Shown here piece by piece: positions 8,206-17,237 of a DNA stretch of 53,533 nt (the stretch's first letter is position 1; each line of letters starts with the position of its first letter). The notes beneath the pieces were generated by a model that did no database searches, was not told the DNA's origin, and worked only from the letters and a program-made list of their open reading frames with translations. The DNA is from Acinetobacter sp. Ac_5812 (GTDB lineage Bacteria > Pseudomonadota > Gammaproteobacteria > Pseudomonadales > Moraxellaceae): contig NZ_LXUK01000010.1 of NCBI RefSeq assembly GCF_013072695.1, positions 1 to 53,533 of the forward strand, in the 5' to 3' direction. Both the position numbers and the translations under genes were made by a program.

Positions 8206-9426
8206 GTGAGCAGTTTTGAGAATCCTAATAGCTATCCAAAGACATTAAAAGAATATACAAGTCGTATAGAAGATTTTCCGTATTCTACTAAGACTAAATA
8301 TGATATTGAGCTTAAGCAAAAGATTGATAAACATTTAGATAGTTCAGAGCTAGATTTAAAAATGTTATATGAAAACATATATTCTGAATTTAAAACTAAA
8401 TCTGAAAATGGATATTATGCGGAATCTACATTTAGAACATATCGTGCATATTTAGTATATGGAATCGGTCTAAAGCTTAATGAGCTAAATAATGGCTCTA
8501 TTAATGATGAAGATATAGATGCTGGTTTTGATGAATATTTTTTAGAAGAACTATATTTAAGAATCATTAACACAAAATATACAGCTAACAAGGACAAACC
8601 TAAGCGTACTTCTGAGCTGAAAACAAAGTACTTTGAACGCACGTTTTACAACTACTTGGTAAGAGAATTCGAACATAAGAACGAGAGTAACACTAGGGTT
8701 AGTGAGTTTGATCGGATGATGGTTGCTTTTGTTGATGCCAATCTTGTTGTTGGATTGCGTCCTGTTGAGTGGTTTTCCGTTTCATTCTGTTGTGCAGTAA
8801 AAGGACCAAAACTGATCATGATTGTGGAAAATGGCAAGGCTACACATGGTCGGGCTAATGGACTTAAAAGGTATTTAATACTTGATGACCTTAAACATGA
8901 AGATCAAGAAAAGATATACCTTTACTGGAATTTGCTAAATAGGTATGTGAGAAAGGTATCTAGTTTAAATAAAAGTAGTGGCTATACCTTTGGATGGGAT
9001 GAAAAACAGACTTTTATTAAAATACTGCAAGAGCGTTTACGTTTAAGTTATATCAATTACTTTAAACTTAGAGGCAAGGTTTTAACTAATGAAGATCAAC
9101 GACCTACTTTATACAGTACAAGGCATCAATGTATTGCAAATGCTAAGGTAAAGGGTATTGATAAGTTTGTGATAGCTGGTGCTTTTGGACATGCTGGTAA
9201 AGATACTGCTTCTAACTTTTATGGGCGAAAGTGGAGAGGCCATACTGGTTTTAGTATAAAGCCTACTTTAGATTCTATTGAAAACGTTAATGGTAGCCAT
9301 GAATTTGTTAAAACACTTTTAGCTAATAACCTAGATACCTTTTATTATTTTGATCTTAATATAGCAAATGAGTTTAATACCGACTATTATAAGGACGAAT
9401 TAAAGTCGGGTTTAGTGATTGACTAA
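8206..9426 (+). CDS. Tyrosine recombinase heading the transfer operon
   Basis: The ~406-aa integrase-family protein has a catalytic Arg in GLRP (codon at 8758), a KATHGR beta-hairpin, the box YSTRHQ (Arg codon at 9121), GH (9187) and a candidate nucleophile Tyr in NFYGRKW (9220). The usual HxxR is YxxR here. The start is uncertain: GTG at 8206 follows TAAGGG, while an in-frame ATG at 8167 would add MCSCFACGL. The stop abuts the ATG of the traL-like gene, so it is in the transfer operon. It could resolve plasmid multimers, invert a segment or integrate; no target site was identified. Confidence 0.82.
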   Translation: MSSFENPNSYPKTLKEYTSRIEDFPYSTKTKYDIELKQKIDKHLDSSELDLKMLYENIYSEFKTKSENGYYAESTFRTYRAYLVYGIGLKLNELNNGSINDEDIDAGFDEYFLEELYLRIINTKYTANKDKPKRTSELKTKYFERTFYNYLVREFEHKNESNTRVSEFDRMMVAFVDANLVVGLRPVEWFSVSFCCAVKGPKLIMIVENGKATHGRANGLKRYLILDDLKHEDQEKIYLYWNLLNRYVRKVSSLNKSSGYTFGWDEKQTFIKILQERLRLSYINYFKLRGKVLTNEDQRPTLYSTRHQCIANAKVKGIDKFVIAGAFGHAGKDTASNFYGRKWRGHTGFSIKPTLDSIENVNGSHEFVKTLLANNLDTFYYFDLNIANEFNTDYYKDELKSGLVID

Positions 9427-9714
9427 ATGGATAACTCTAAAACTAATTTGACTACTTCAACATGGGGCTCTCCTTACGCTGAAGTATCAATAATAGGTAA
9501 AAGAAAATACGCAAGGCTTTTAAGAGTGTTGGTTGGTACGTTTGCCTCATTGTGCATTTTAACCGTTTTAACAACGCTTAGTTTTGTGGCTTTTAAACTC
9601 ACCACAACAGATTTCGAATCTATGGTTTTTGATGACGGCACACCAGTTAAGTGTGTGCTTAGCTCTAAATCAGATCGTCCAATTCCATCTGTTATATATC
9701 AGCCAGCGAAATAG
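9427..9714 (+). CDS. Small single-span membrane protein (TraL/DotJ position)
   Basis: This 95-aa protein has one transmembrane helix at about residues 31-56 and a short C-terminal domain outside the membrane. Its size, topology and place immediately before dotI fit the TraL/DotJ (IcmM) position. DotJ is a short relative of the DotI N-terminal part. Sequence identity is not clear by eye, so the assignment rests on position. It starts at the base after the recombinase stop, and the next gene's Shine-Dalgarno overlaps its stop codon. Confidence 0.55.
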   Translation: MDNSKTNLTTSTWGSPYAEVSIIGKRKYARLLRVLVGTFASLCILTVLTTLSFVAFKLTTTDFESMVFDDGTPVKCVLSSKSDRPIPSVIYQPAK

Positions 9715-9724
9715 GAGTGCTGTT

Positions 9725-10408
9725 GTGTCTAAAGACAAATCTAATGAAAACGCTGAAATAGGTTCTTGTGATCCTAGTCTTTGGCTAAGAAAACAGGTGG
9801 ATGAAAAAGATAAGGAGATTGCAAAGTTAAGACGATGGCTTGTTTTCGTGTTTTTCGCTTTTATCGTGAGTGCTGTTCTTGCGATGATTATTTTTGCTGC
9901 CTTTAATGCATACCCTAAAGTTAAAGCTGTTCAAACAGTAGATAACTCGGTTATCTGTCCAATCGAAGCATCAAAAAACCCTCGCGTTACTGACGTTGTT
10001 ATTTCTGAATTCGGTAAGAGTGCAATACTTTCTGTCTACAACTTTGATTTCTTGAACTGGCGTGACGTTATTAACAATGCTGGTTCAATGTATTTCACTG
10101 AGGGCGGTAAAGATTCATTGATGAAGCAAATCGCTCAATCACAAACAGTTGGCACAATCGTACAAAACAACCTAACGATGCGAACTACTGCTACTGATGT
10201 TCCACAAATCGAAAACCGTGATTTACATGCTGCAGAACCTAGTTGGACTGTTCGTGTTCCTATCACTACTCAATTCTTCTTAGGTGACAAACAACCTAAA
10301 GAGACTCACCGCTTCATTGCGACAGTTACTATTGTTGAGCATCCACGTTCTTATCTGAACTACAACGGTATTGCTGTTAAGACAATTACGTTAACTCCAG
10401 CGCGTTAA
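9725..10408 (+). CDS. traM: DotI/TraM-like inner-membrane T4SS protein
   Basis: This ~227-aa protein has a cytoplasmic head (about 1-37), one transmembrane helix (about 38-62) and a periplasmic domain (about 65-227), the arrangement of DotI/IcmL/TraM. The periplasmic domain shows the family pattern of SILSVYNFDFLNWRD followed by a F-x-x-G-G-K-D-S segment. The true start is GTG at 9725, with AGGAG 7 bp upstream; the reading frame extends farther back only into the previous gene. DotI forms an inner-membrane complex essential for secretion and conjugation. Confidence 0.85.
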   Translation: MSKDKSNENAEIGSCDPSLWLRKQVDEKDKEIAKLRRWLVFVFFAFIVSAVLAMIIFAAFNAYPKVKAVQTVDNSVICPIEASKNPRVTDVVISEFGKSAILSVYNFDFLNWRDVINNAGSMYFTEGGKDSLMKQIAQSQTVGTIVQNNLTMRTTATDVPQIENRDLHAAEPSWTVRVPITTQFFLGDKQPKETHRFIATVTIVEHPRSYLNYNGIAVKTITLTPAR

Positions 10409-10412
10409 TTGG

Positions 10413-11369
10413 ATGAAACTTATGAAATTGAAAAAATTATCTTTGGCTCTTTTTGCTTCTACTGCATTAACTACAATAGTTAATGCTGCTGATATGCCCC
10501 CGAATACTTTTGCGGATGCTCAATCTCCTTTGGTTGCACCTAAGGTAGTTGATACAGCATCGGAAATTGACAGACAGGTTCACAACCTTGTTGGTTTGCA
10601 GTTCACACCTGAGCAAACAAAAATAGTTAAAGGACTTTTGTTGCAACAAAAACGAAGCCTTTCTAGTCCTTATGTAAATACGCCACAAGCGAAAACCCGT
10701 AGTTTGGGTATTTCATTAAACCCTGGTGAGGAACCGCCAGTAATTCGTTTAAGCGCTGGCATGCTATCTACTATTGTCTTTACCGATTCTTCAGGAAATC
10801 CATGGAACATTGAAAAGATTTCTTTGGACCGTGGACGTTTCTCAGATGGTTTGGGTGAGCAAAACGAAAAAGAGCCAGATGAAATCCCTGAAACTAACAT
10901 CCTTTCAATCGAACCATTAGATCCAGCTGCTTTCGGAAACGTAACGGTCACATTAAAGGGATTGGGTGCTCCAGTAATTTTGATGTTAGCTACTGGCCAA
11001 CGTGATTTAGATGTTCGTGTAGACGCACGTATACCTGGTCGAAGCCCAACAGCCAAAGCTATGTATTCAACAGGCAATCAAACATCGATTATTCCAGATG
11101 GTGTGAGTTTGCAATTTATGGATGGCTTGGCGCCTGAAGGTGCTGTCGAAATGCGAACCGATAGTCCTAATGTCCGTGCTTGGAAGTTTGGTGGCTATAT
11201 ATATGTGCGTAGTAACTTTGGTGTTATTCAACCAGCCTTTTTGAGTTCTTTCCGCGCTAACAACGGTATGAAGATCTTCCGTTATGAAGATTCTGAAGAT
11301 CTGAAATACATCACATTTTCAACGACTGGCGGTACACCTAAAACTGTTTACCTCGAAGACGCATTTTAA
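10413..11369 (+). CDS. traN: DotH/TraN-like outer-membrane core protein
   Basis: This 318-aa exported protein has a clear signal peptide (MKLMKLKKLSLALFASTALT, cleavage probably after VNA at residues 23-25). Two beta-rich domains follow, with SLGISLNPGEEPPVIRLSAG, a TGQRDLDVRVDARIPG segment and a C-terminal NFGVIQPAFLSS region typical of DotH/IcmK. DotH forms the outer-membrane ring with DotC, DotD and DotG. It lies 4 bp after dotI and 21 bp before dotG, in the conserved icmL-icmK-icmE order. Confidence 0.88.
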   Translation: MKLMKLKKLSLALFASTALTTIVNAADMPPNTFADAQSPLVAPKVVDTASEIDRQVHNLVGLQFTPEQTKIVKGLLLQQKRSLSSPYVNTPQAKTRSLGISLNPGEEPPVIRLSAGMLSTIVFTDSSGNPWNIEKISLDRGRFSDGLGEQNEKEPDEIPETNILSIEPLDPAAFGNVTVTLKGLGAPVILMLATGQRDLDVRVDARIPGRSPTAKAMYSTGNQTSIIPDGVSLQFMDGLAPEGAVEMRTDSPNVRAWKFGGYIYVRSNFGVIQPAFLSSFRANNGMKIFRYEDSEDLKYITFSTTGGTPKTVYLEDAF

Positions 11370-11390
11370 GTCATTAAGTGAGAAGTAAAA

Positions 11391-12914
11391 ATGGATTCAA
11401 CGAACCAACAAAATAACCCGAATGACATTGAAGAGAATTCTAGTCGTAGCACTGAAGTAGGTACTACCGATGAAACTATTATTTCTGCAAACCAAGTTCA
11501 TTCAGAAGAAGACCAACCTAAAAAACTGAAAAATACAAGTATTAAAACTGCTAACAAAAAACGTGTTTTTGCAGATACGCGCTTTCGCGTTGTTGCAATT
11601 ATTGGTTTGGTAGTAGTTGGTGGTTTAGGCTTTTTTATGTTTAACCCAATGGGGAAAAGTGACCAACTAGCTTTAGATAATCAGGTTGCTATTGCTACAC
11701 CAGAAATCCAAGGACAGGGTACAAATGTTATCCCTCCTGAATACGTAGAATATGAACGTCAAAAACAAGCTGAAGAAGCTGCTCAAGCTGGCAAAAATGG
11801 TGAAAGCTATTTACCCGAATTTAAAACAGTTGCAACACAAGATCCAAACGGCGATCTGAACGATCAGAATTTTATTACAGGTCCAAATGGGCAACCTGTA
11901 AACGGTTCTGCAAAAGGTGGTACACCAAACATTACGCTTGAACTTGACCAGATGGCCAGAGCTAATATGGCAAATCAAGGTGGTGCTAATGGTGGCGCAT
12001 TACCTCAACCAACTAGCGGTGGTCTACCACAACAACCACAAGCACAAAACGGTGCTAATCAAAACGCACCGATTTATCAAACTAACTACGCGCAACAATA
12101 TGAACATGCTTCATCTGCTGCTAATGATGTTGCTAGTGTATATAGCCAACAAGCAGCTGCTAATGCAGAACGTAATGTTGCAACGCGTGAATTAAGTCAA
12201 ACTGCTTTTGTTGATCAACTTGCTGCGTTTTCTAATACAAAGAACAAGGTCAACGGATATTCAACATATAAATATTCACACAACACTAAAGCATCGGAAG
12301 GGCAACAAAACCTTGGAAGCTTGAACGTTGCGAAAACGACTAGCGAATCTACTAAAGGACTAGCAATCATTAAAGCTGGTACAACAATGAAAGCGCGTTT
12401 AGATACAGGTGTGAATACTGATAAAGGTAAAAACCTATTTGCTACTGTTATTGGCGGTAAATTTAACGGCGCAAAACTTATTGGTACTGTTGGTCTGAAT
12501 ACTGCGGATATTGAATTTAACTTTACCCGTATGTTGTTTAAGGGCGAAGAGTATGCAATCCAAGTACGAGCTTTAACTCTTGGAACAAAACAATCGGGTA
12601 TGGCTGATAAAGTCCAAAAACACACTTTGCAAAAGCTTGGCGGTATGGTTACTGCTGGAATCTTTGAGGGGTACGGACAAGCCTATCAAAACATTGGTAC
12701 AACCCAAATCACAAATACTGGCAATGTTGTAAGCACGAAGGAAGAGCCAAACGATAAAGAAATTGCCGGGAACATCATTGGTAACGTTGGTACGGAAATG
12801 GCGAACATGGCACGTACATCAACAGTTCGACCAACTACGTATATCGTTAACAGCGGAAAAGTATTTGAAGTCTTTTTTGATGCTGACGTAACAACACCGA
12901 AAAGTAAGGGGTAA
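11391..12914 (+). CDS. traO: DotG/TraO-like core protein (VirB10-like C-terminus)
   Basis: This 507-aa protein has a cytoplasmic N-terminus, a single transmembrane helix at about residues 66-84, a proline/glutamine/asparagine-rich periplasmic linker (about 85-300) and a C-terminal VirB10/TrbI-like beta-barrel domain (about 320-500: GLAIIKAGTTMKARLDTGVN, GAKLIGTVGLN, GIFEGYGQA). DotG spans the envelope and forms the central channel. It is much shorter than Legionella DotG because the long pentapeptide-like repeat region is absent, as in IncI TraO. Confidence 0.93.
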   Translation: MDSTNQQNNPNDIEENSSRSTEVGTTDETIISANQVHSEEDQPKKLKNTSIKTANKKRVFADTRFRVVAIIGLVVVGGLGFFMFNPMGKSDQLALDNQVAIATPEIQGQGTNVIPPEYVEYERQKQAEEAAQAGKNGESYLPEFKTVATQDPNGDLNDQNFITGPNGQPVNGSAKGGTPNITLELDQMARANMANQGGANGGALPQPTSGGLPQQPQAQNGANQNAPIYQTNYAQQYEHASSAANDVASVYSQQAAANAERNVATRELSQTAFVDQLAAFSNTKNKVNGYSTYKYSHNTKASEGQQNLGSLNVAKTTSESTKGLAIIKAGTTMKARLDTGVNTDKGKNLFATVIGGKFNGAKLIGTVGLNTADIEFNFTRMLFKGEEYAIQVRALTLGTKQSGMADKVQKHTLQKLGGMVTAGIFEGYGQAYQNIGTTQITNTGNVVSTKEEPNDKEIAGNIIGNVGTEMANMARTSTVRPTTYIVNSGKVFEVFFDADVTTPKSKG

Positions 12915-12919
12915 GCGAA

Positions 12920-13801
12920 ATGTCTGATAATCAAATGACTGCTGAACAGGCAAAGAAAAATCTAAAAGATGCTGAAGGCAAACCCCAAAAAGGCGAAGGT
13001 GGTGCGAAGGGTGGTATTCCTCCAAAACTTCTTATTGTTATTGGTGTTATTGCCTTAATTATGATTGGTACTTTCTTTTGGATACAAATGAGTAAACCAA
13101 AAGACGTCAGCACGGCAGTTGCTCCAGAACAAACACCAGAATCCATTGATACTGTTGGTCAAGGCATTCAACAAACACAAGCAACATACATCCAAAATCA
13201 ACAACCTTTAAAGGACAATAGTATTGCTGATGATACGGCGTTCATTGTTGATGAAAATATTGTGTTTAAAGATCCTACCACTGGTCAATACATGATTATG
13301 TACAAATCCATGTCGTATCCGATTGATTCTGATCTAGGAAAAGAGGCAATTAGCTTCTATCAAAGTCAGGGTACGAATGCACTTGTTTTATTACACCGTT
13401 TGCAAGAAAAAGAGCAAGCGCAAGGGCAAATACAAAACGGCGAACAAACTGCAGTTGCTCAATCAGAAACCAAAATCAAAAATGAACAACTGAAAGCTGA
13501 AAATGACGATCTTAAAAACCTTGTTGAATTGCAAGAACAGGCAATTAAGGAATTAAAGACTAGTTTAATCACAATAGCTAAAGACCAGACTAAGCAAAAG
13601 GCTTTAAGTACATCGGGATCTAAAACCTTATCAATTCCAAAAGGTGCAAAACGTTTGGATGCTTTTGCGGTTGTAGGCGATCGTGCTTGGATGACAGATT
13701 CTCAAAACCATACATATACAGTCTATGTAGGTCAGAAGATGCCAGACAATCGCACGGTCTATGCTGCTGACGAAAACGAACAAGCCATTTGGGTGAAATA
13801 A
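12920..13801 (+). CDS. traP: DotF/TraP-like bitopic T4SS protein
   Basis: This 293-aa protein has a basic glycine-rich cytoplasmic N-terminus, one transmembrane helix (about 36-55), a Q/E-rich coiled coil (about 155-215) and a small C-terminal beta domain (RLDAFAVVGDRAWMTDSQNHTYTVYVGQ) similar to PilP/secretin-associated folds. DotF/IcmG surrounds the core complex and helps open the DotH-DotG pore. It starts 5 bp after dotG, in the icmE-icmG order. Confidence 0.82.
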   Translation: MSDNQMTAEQAKKNLKDAEGKPQKGEGGAKGGIPPKLLIVIGVIALIMIGTFFWIQMSKPKDVSTAVAPEQTPESIDTVGQGIQQTQATYIQNQQPLKDNSIADDTAFIVDENIVFKDPTTGQYMIMYKSMSYPIDSDLGKEAISFYQSQGTNALVLLHRLQEKEQAQGQIQNGEQTAVAQSETKIKNEQLKAENDDLKNLVELQEQAIKELKTSLITIAKDQTKQKALSTSGSKTLSIPKGAKRLDAFAVVGDRAWMTDSQNHTYTVYVGQKMPDNRTVYAADENEQAIWVK

Positions 13802-13811
13802 GGAAAATAGC

Positions 13812-14387
13812 GTGGATGCATTAGATATAGTTAAAGCGATATTAAACATATACGGTCCACTACTAAGCTTTATACGCATTTGCTTTGTTGTAACGGGGTT
13901 GGTGATTACTGGCACGGCGCTTTTTGACTTAGTGCAAGCATCATCACCTCAACAAAAGTTCTTTGGTCATGGAATGAAAGAGCCTACCACTGGTGGGGCA
14001 TTGTTGAAGGTTCTTATCGGTGGTGCTTTTGCATCACTTGGATATGACGGATATATCATTGGTGCACTAGGTTCTTCATTGTTTGGTGGTAATGGCATAG
14101 AACTTGTAACGGTACAAAGTTACTTGCCTAATGCTGGTGCTAATGATTTAGGTGCATATATCGTTACGGCGGTTGTAGGTTTTACGCAACTGGTAGGGAT
14201 TATAGCGGTAGCTCGTGGCTTATATGGTTTTGTAGAGAAAATTGATGCTCAAGGCAATGCGACATACCGCAAAGCATGGGTTTTAATTATAACAGGTGTA
14301 TTATGCGTATACGTTCAGGACGTACACAATGCCTTTGTTAATACCTTTGGAACACAAATAGGAGGTACCTTTTTTACAATATTTTAA
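13812..14387 (+). CDS. traQ: TraQ/IcmC-like polytopic membrane protein
   Basis: This 191-aa protein has about four hydrophobic helices (residues ~15-35, 60-85, 110-135, 150-170) and a G-x-x-Y-G-F-V-E-K-I stretch. Position after dotF and the multi-span character match IncI TraQ and Legionella IcmC/DotE. Its function in the channel is not established. The start is GTG at 13812, with AAGGAAA upstream. A 167-bp gap follows, so the next gene may have its own promoter. Confidence 0.72.
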   Translation: MDALDIVKAILNIYGPLLSFIRICFVVTGLVITGTALFDLVQASSPQQKFFGHGMKEPTTGGALLKVLIGGAFASLGYDGYIIGALGSSLFGGNGIELVTVQSYLPNAGANDLGAYIVTAVVGFTQLVGIIAVARGLYGFVEKIDAQGNATYRKAWVLIITGVLCVYVQDVHNAFVNTFGTQIGGTFFTIF

Positions 14388-14554
14388 ACAATCTTCTTAA
14401 AATAGGGTGAGAGTTTCTTAAAAACCTTGTATAAGATATTGAAGATATTTAACGAGAAGTTTAAAATTAAGCAACTTAAAGCAATAGGGTTTTAAGAATG
14501 TTTAATTACAGTGCGGAGATTAGCTCCCGTATATTAAATAAAAGGAAAGTGACA

Positions 14555-14968
14555 ATGGTATCATTAGTAAAACACTCAGTTCGCACTGTAAAAGCGACTG
14601 CATTCCGCGCAAAAGTAATGTTTTTAGCTTTTGTTTCTGCATTAATGGGTCAAGTTGCATATGCAAACACTGGCACATGGAACCCGGGTGGTTCAGCTTA
14701 CGGAAAACACGCTGCTGGTTCTGATGCGAATGAAATCTTAGGCCGTGGTGAAACATTAGGTCAAAACGTTTATAAATTCTTAATCGTAGTGTTCATGGTG
14801 CTTGGTTTAGGCTTAGTTGGTACTGGTTTGTATATGATGTATACATCAGAAGAAGATCAACAAAAGAAAAAGAAAACTGCTTGGATCTGTATTATTGTAG
14901 GTGGTGCGTTATCAATCGTAGGCTTCATCATGTTCTCTGCTGCGAACACTATTACTGGTAAAGCGTAA
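14555..14968 (+). CDS. traR: TraR/IcmD-like small membrane protein (VirB2-like layout)
   Basis: From the ATG at 14555 (AAAGGAA 7 bp upstream) this is a 137-aa protein. It has a long basic start, a hydrophobic signal ending near AYA-NTG (about residue 37), a short Gly/Ser-rich head, then two transmembrane helices separated by a KKKKK turn. This layout is shared by IcmD/DotP and by VirB2-type pilins. Codon use is well biased and it sits before a strong terminator, which fits an abundant product. The longer frame from 14498 lacks a good ribosome site. Confidence 0.7.
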   Translation: MVSLVKHSVRTVKATAFRAKVMFLAFVSALMGQVAYANTGTWNPGGSAYGKHAAGSDANEILGRGETLGQNVYKFLIVVFMVLGLGLVGTGLYMMYTSEEDQQKKKKTAWICIIVGGALSIVGFIMFSAANTITGKA

Positions 14969-14987
14969 TATAATAATAAATAAGTTT

Positions 14988-15018
14988 AAAAGCGTGGCTT
15001 AGGCTGCGCTTTTTTTAT
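14988..15018 (+). terminator. Intrinsic terminator after traR
   Basis: AAAAGCG and CGCTTTT flank an extended stem (14988-15011) followed by a T-run to 15018. It probably insulates the structural part of the operon from the downstream icmJ/dotN-like gene, giving lower expression of the later genes. Confidence 0.75.
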
Positions 15019-15078
15019 TTTAAAAATAGTATATACATGTTTTAATTAGACCTTACTTAATAGTATTAAGGGGTTTAA

Positions 15079-15966
15079 GTGAAACATATAAACCGTAAGT
15101 TTGGTATTTTAAGACCTATTAACGGCGTAAACGACAAGCAAGAGATACGTCAAGATAAAACTATCCATGATGGTTTTAAAACCAATGAGACAATAAAGCA
15201 AATAATGTCTTCACAACCAGCTAAATGCTACTTTTGTGATTTCTATGACGAATACTTTTTAGAGCCACATCACTTAGACGGCGATCATAGCAATCATACG
15301 GCTGAGAACATTGTAGCGGTCTGTACGCTATGCCATGCACAAAACCACATCTTTGCACTATCACTGGAAAAGAAAGCTGAAATATGCGTATTGAGTACGA
15401 ACATACCTCAAGAGATCTTTAATCAATATCAACGTTCATTACTGGTGTTATCGCATAAGTCTGACAACCAAGATCCTGAGCTTGCTAAGTTCGCACGGCG
15501 ACATCGCCAAAGCTTGCTTGTAGAGCCGTTAAAGCGCCATCAACGCCCTAATCCTACAAAGATGTCTGAAGCAGAATACGCACGTAATATGTTTGAGGAT
15601 ATACAGGCGTTTAATGCGATTAAGACACGAGCCCAAAGCATTGATACCCAACTGTACTTCACGGACATTAAGTTCAACACAATGGCTGAATATGAAGAAG
15701 CCAAGCAAGAAGATATGTTGGTAGCGAACGTTGATTACGTAGACCAGCTCCGCAAGTACAAAGAGTGGTATTTGAATGCCATCAAAGAGAACAAAAACTT
15801 TTCTTTGTATCAACTCGCAAAAGCTTTGGAAAAGGTATCAGACGAAGCATACGAGAGCTTTAATCTGCCAAACCACTACATAGTATTTTCCCCGAATATC
15901 TTTACTGACGAGCAGTATGAGTACTACCAAACACTAGATGTATTTAAGGGTTTGGGTGATAAGTGA
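15079..15966 (+). CDS. DotN/IcmJ (TraT)-like zinc protein with HNH-type fold
   Basis: This 295-aa protein has a zinc/HNH-like core: C50-x2-C53, then PHHLDGDH (64-70), N78, C82-x2-C85-H86 and H90. IcmJ/DotN is a component of the DotL coupling complex with a zinc-bound HNH-like fold, and here it holds the icmJ slot of icmG-icmC-icmD-icmJ-icmB. It is longer than Legionella IcmJ (about 208 aa) by a helical C-terminal ~90 residues. Unlike a mere scaffold, it retains an intact HH...N...H pattern, so nuclease activity cannot be excluded. The start is GTG at 15079 after AAGGGG. Confidence 0.72.
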   Translation: MKHINRKFGILRPINGVNDKQEIRQDKTIHDGFKTNETIKQIMSSQPAKCYFCDFYDEYFLEPHHLDGDHSNHTAENIVAVCTLCHAQNHIFALSLEKKAEICVLSTNIPQEIFNQYQRSLLVLSHKSDNQDPELAKFARRHRQSLLVEPLKRHQRPNPTKMSEAEYARNMFEDIQAFNAIKTRAQSIDTQLYFTDIKFNTMAEYEEAKQEDMLVANVDYVDQLRKYKEWYLNAIKENKNFSLYQLAKALEKVSDEAYESFNLPNHYIVFSPNIFTDEQYEYYQTLDVFKGLGDK

Positions 15967-17176
15967 GCTCACAAAAATGACAGAATGCTTAGCAGATACC
16001 GAATACATAGATATGAGCTTAGAAGAGGTTATATCGGGCATAGTGTTACAGCCATTTAAGCCTGACATAGTGAATGATATAGCGGTATTGGATAGCGTAT
16101 TTGAGACGGACATATTGAATGATGAATACTCATTTATTGGTCCATACATCTACAAATATTGGGAACTTGGGATAGATGCACTACCAAAGGAAACGCACGA
16201 TCAGCTATCGATATTTCGCTTATGCGTTATAGGTACTGAGGCTTTCAACTTCCTGAACGATTTGTATATACCAACGACACGGGACACTGGCCATACATCT
16301 AACACGCTATTGCTACTCCATGTTGTACATATAGCGATAGGGAATCAGACAACAACTGGTGAAGACACAACGGGGCATTTTCAAGATCCACTGATTAAAG
16401 CGCTACTGTTGATGAATATCCCCGTTAACAGCGATTGTTTGCTGTTGGATGACACTTTGGTACACCTAAACAAAATAACGGCGCTGAGTGGCTTAGACGT
16501 TGAAATACAGGTTAAGCAAAGTGTGAGTGTGAAGCATAAGAAATTACTGAGCACCAACTTTGGATTTGACAATCCATTATCAATTATAAGCGTTTTGGAA
16601 CAAAAGAAACTGTCTGAAGAACTGACACGCTACTTTCCGATGATACACCTACCAACGTCCGTAGAAGATGCGACAAACCAGATAGATACGGGCAACTTAA
16701 AAATGAGTTCGCTGCAATCTTTTTGTATATACCAAAACTTAAAGCTATCGGTGTCTAAAGTTTTCCACGAACAGGGCTTATACCAGAACAAAGAGATCTA
16801 CATAGAGCTTGATAAGGTTCACTTCCAACTTAAAAATACAGGTTCCTTAAACTTCAAGGTGGGTACTTTAGGGGAAAGCCAAGAGGTTTTAGAAACGGCG
16901 TTTTGGCAACTGCTTAATAAGGGTTTAGTGTTTGACCTAAATAGTTTTAAGAAGTATGTCGAATTAAAAGAGGACGAAACCGTTAAAACTGATGTATTTA
17001 CTAATTCAAAAAATGATAATATCCCTTTTAACAGTACCTTCTATGAGCTTTTATTAAGGTTGGTTTTAGATACAAGCTTAAAACCCTCTGTTAAAAGTCT
17101 TGAGGTCGCAATTCAAAAAAAGGATTTCGACAGTGCGATTAACGTTTTAAGAGAATTACCGTTTTTTAGTGCTTAA
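15956..17176 (+). CDS. Unrecognised protein between dotN-like and dotO genes
   Basis: This ~406-aa soluble-looking protein has no signal, no membrane helix and no motif I recognise. It is rich in Leu and acidic residues. The likely start is GTG at 15956, preceded by AAGGG and overlapping the end of the dotN-like gene by 11 nt; ATG at 15977 is an alternative. Its place between the coupling-complex component and the DotO ATPase suggests an adaptor for DotO or DotL. That is inference only. Confidence 0.75.
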   Translation: MISELTKMTECLADTEYIDMSLEEVISGIVLQPFKPDIVNDIAVLDSVFETDILNDEYSFIGPYIYKYWELGIDALPKETHDQLSIFRLCVIGTEAFNFLNDLYIPTTRDTGHTSNTLLLLHVVHIAIGNQTTTGEDTTGHFQDPLIKALLLMNIPVNSDCLLLDDTLVHLNKITALSGLDVEIQVKQSVSVKHKKLLSTNFGFDNPLSIISVLEQKKLSEELTRYFPMIHLPTSVEDATNQIDTGNLKMSSLQSFCIYQNLKLSVSKVFHEQGLYQNKEIYIELDKVHFQLKNTGSLNFKVGTLGESQEVLETAFWQLLNKGLVFDLNSFKKYVELKEDETVKTDVFTNSKNDNIPFNSTFYELLLRLVLDTSLKPSVKSLEVAIQKKDFDSAINVLRELPFFSA

Positions 17177-17237
17177 TGCTTAAAGACATGTCTAATCAAA
17201 GATAGACGTAGAAAGGTGAATTAATAAAGGTGTTTAA

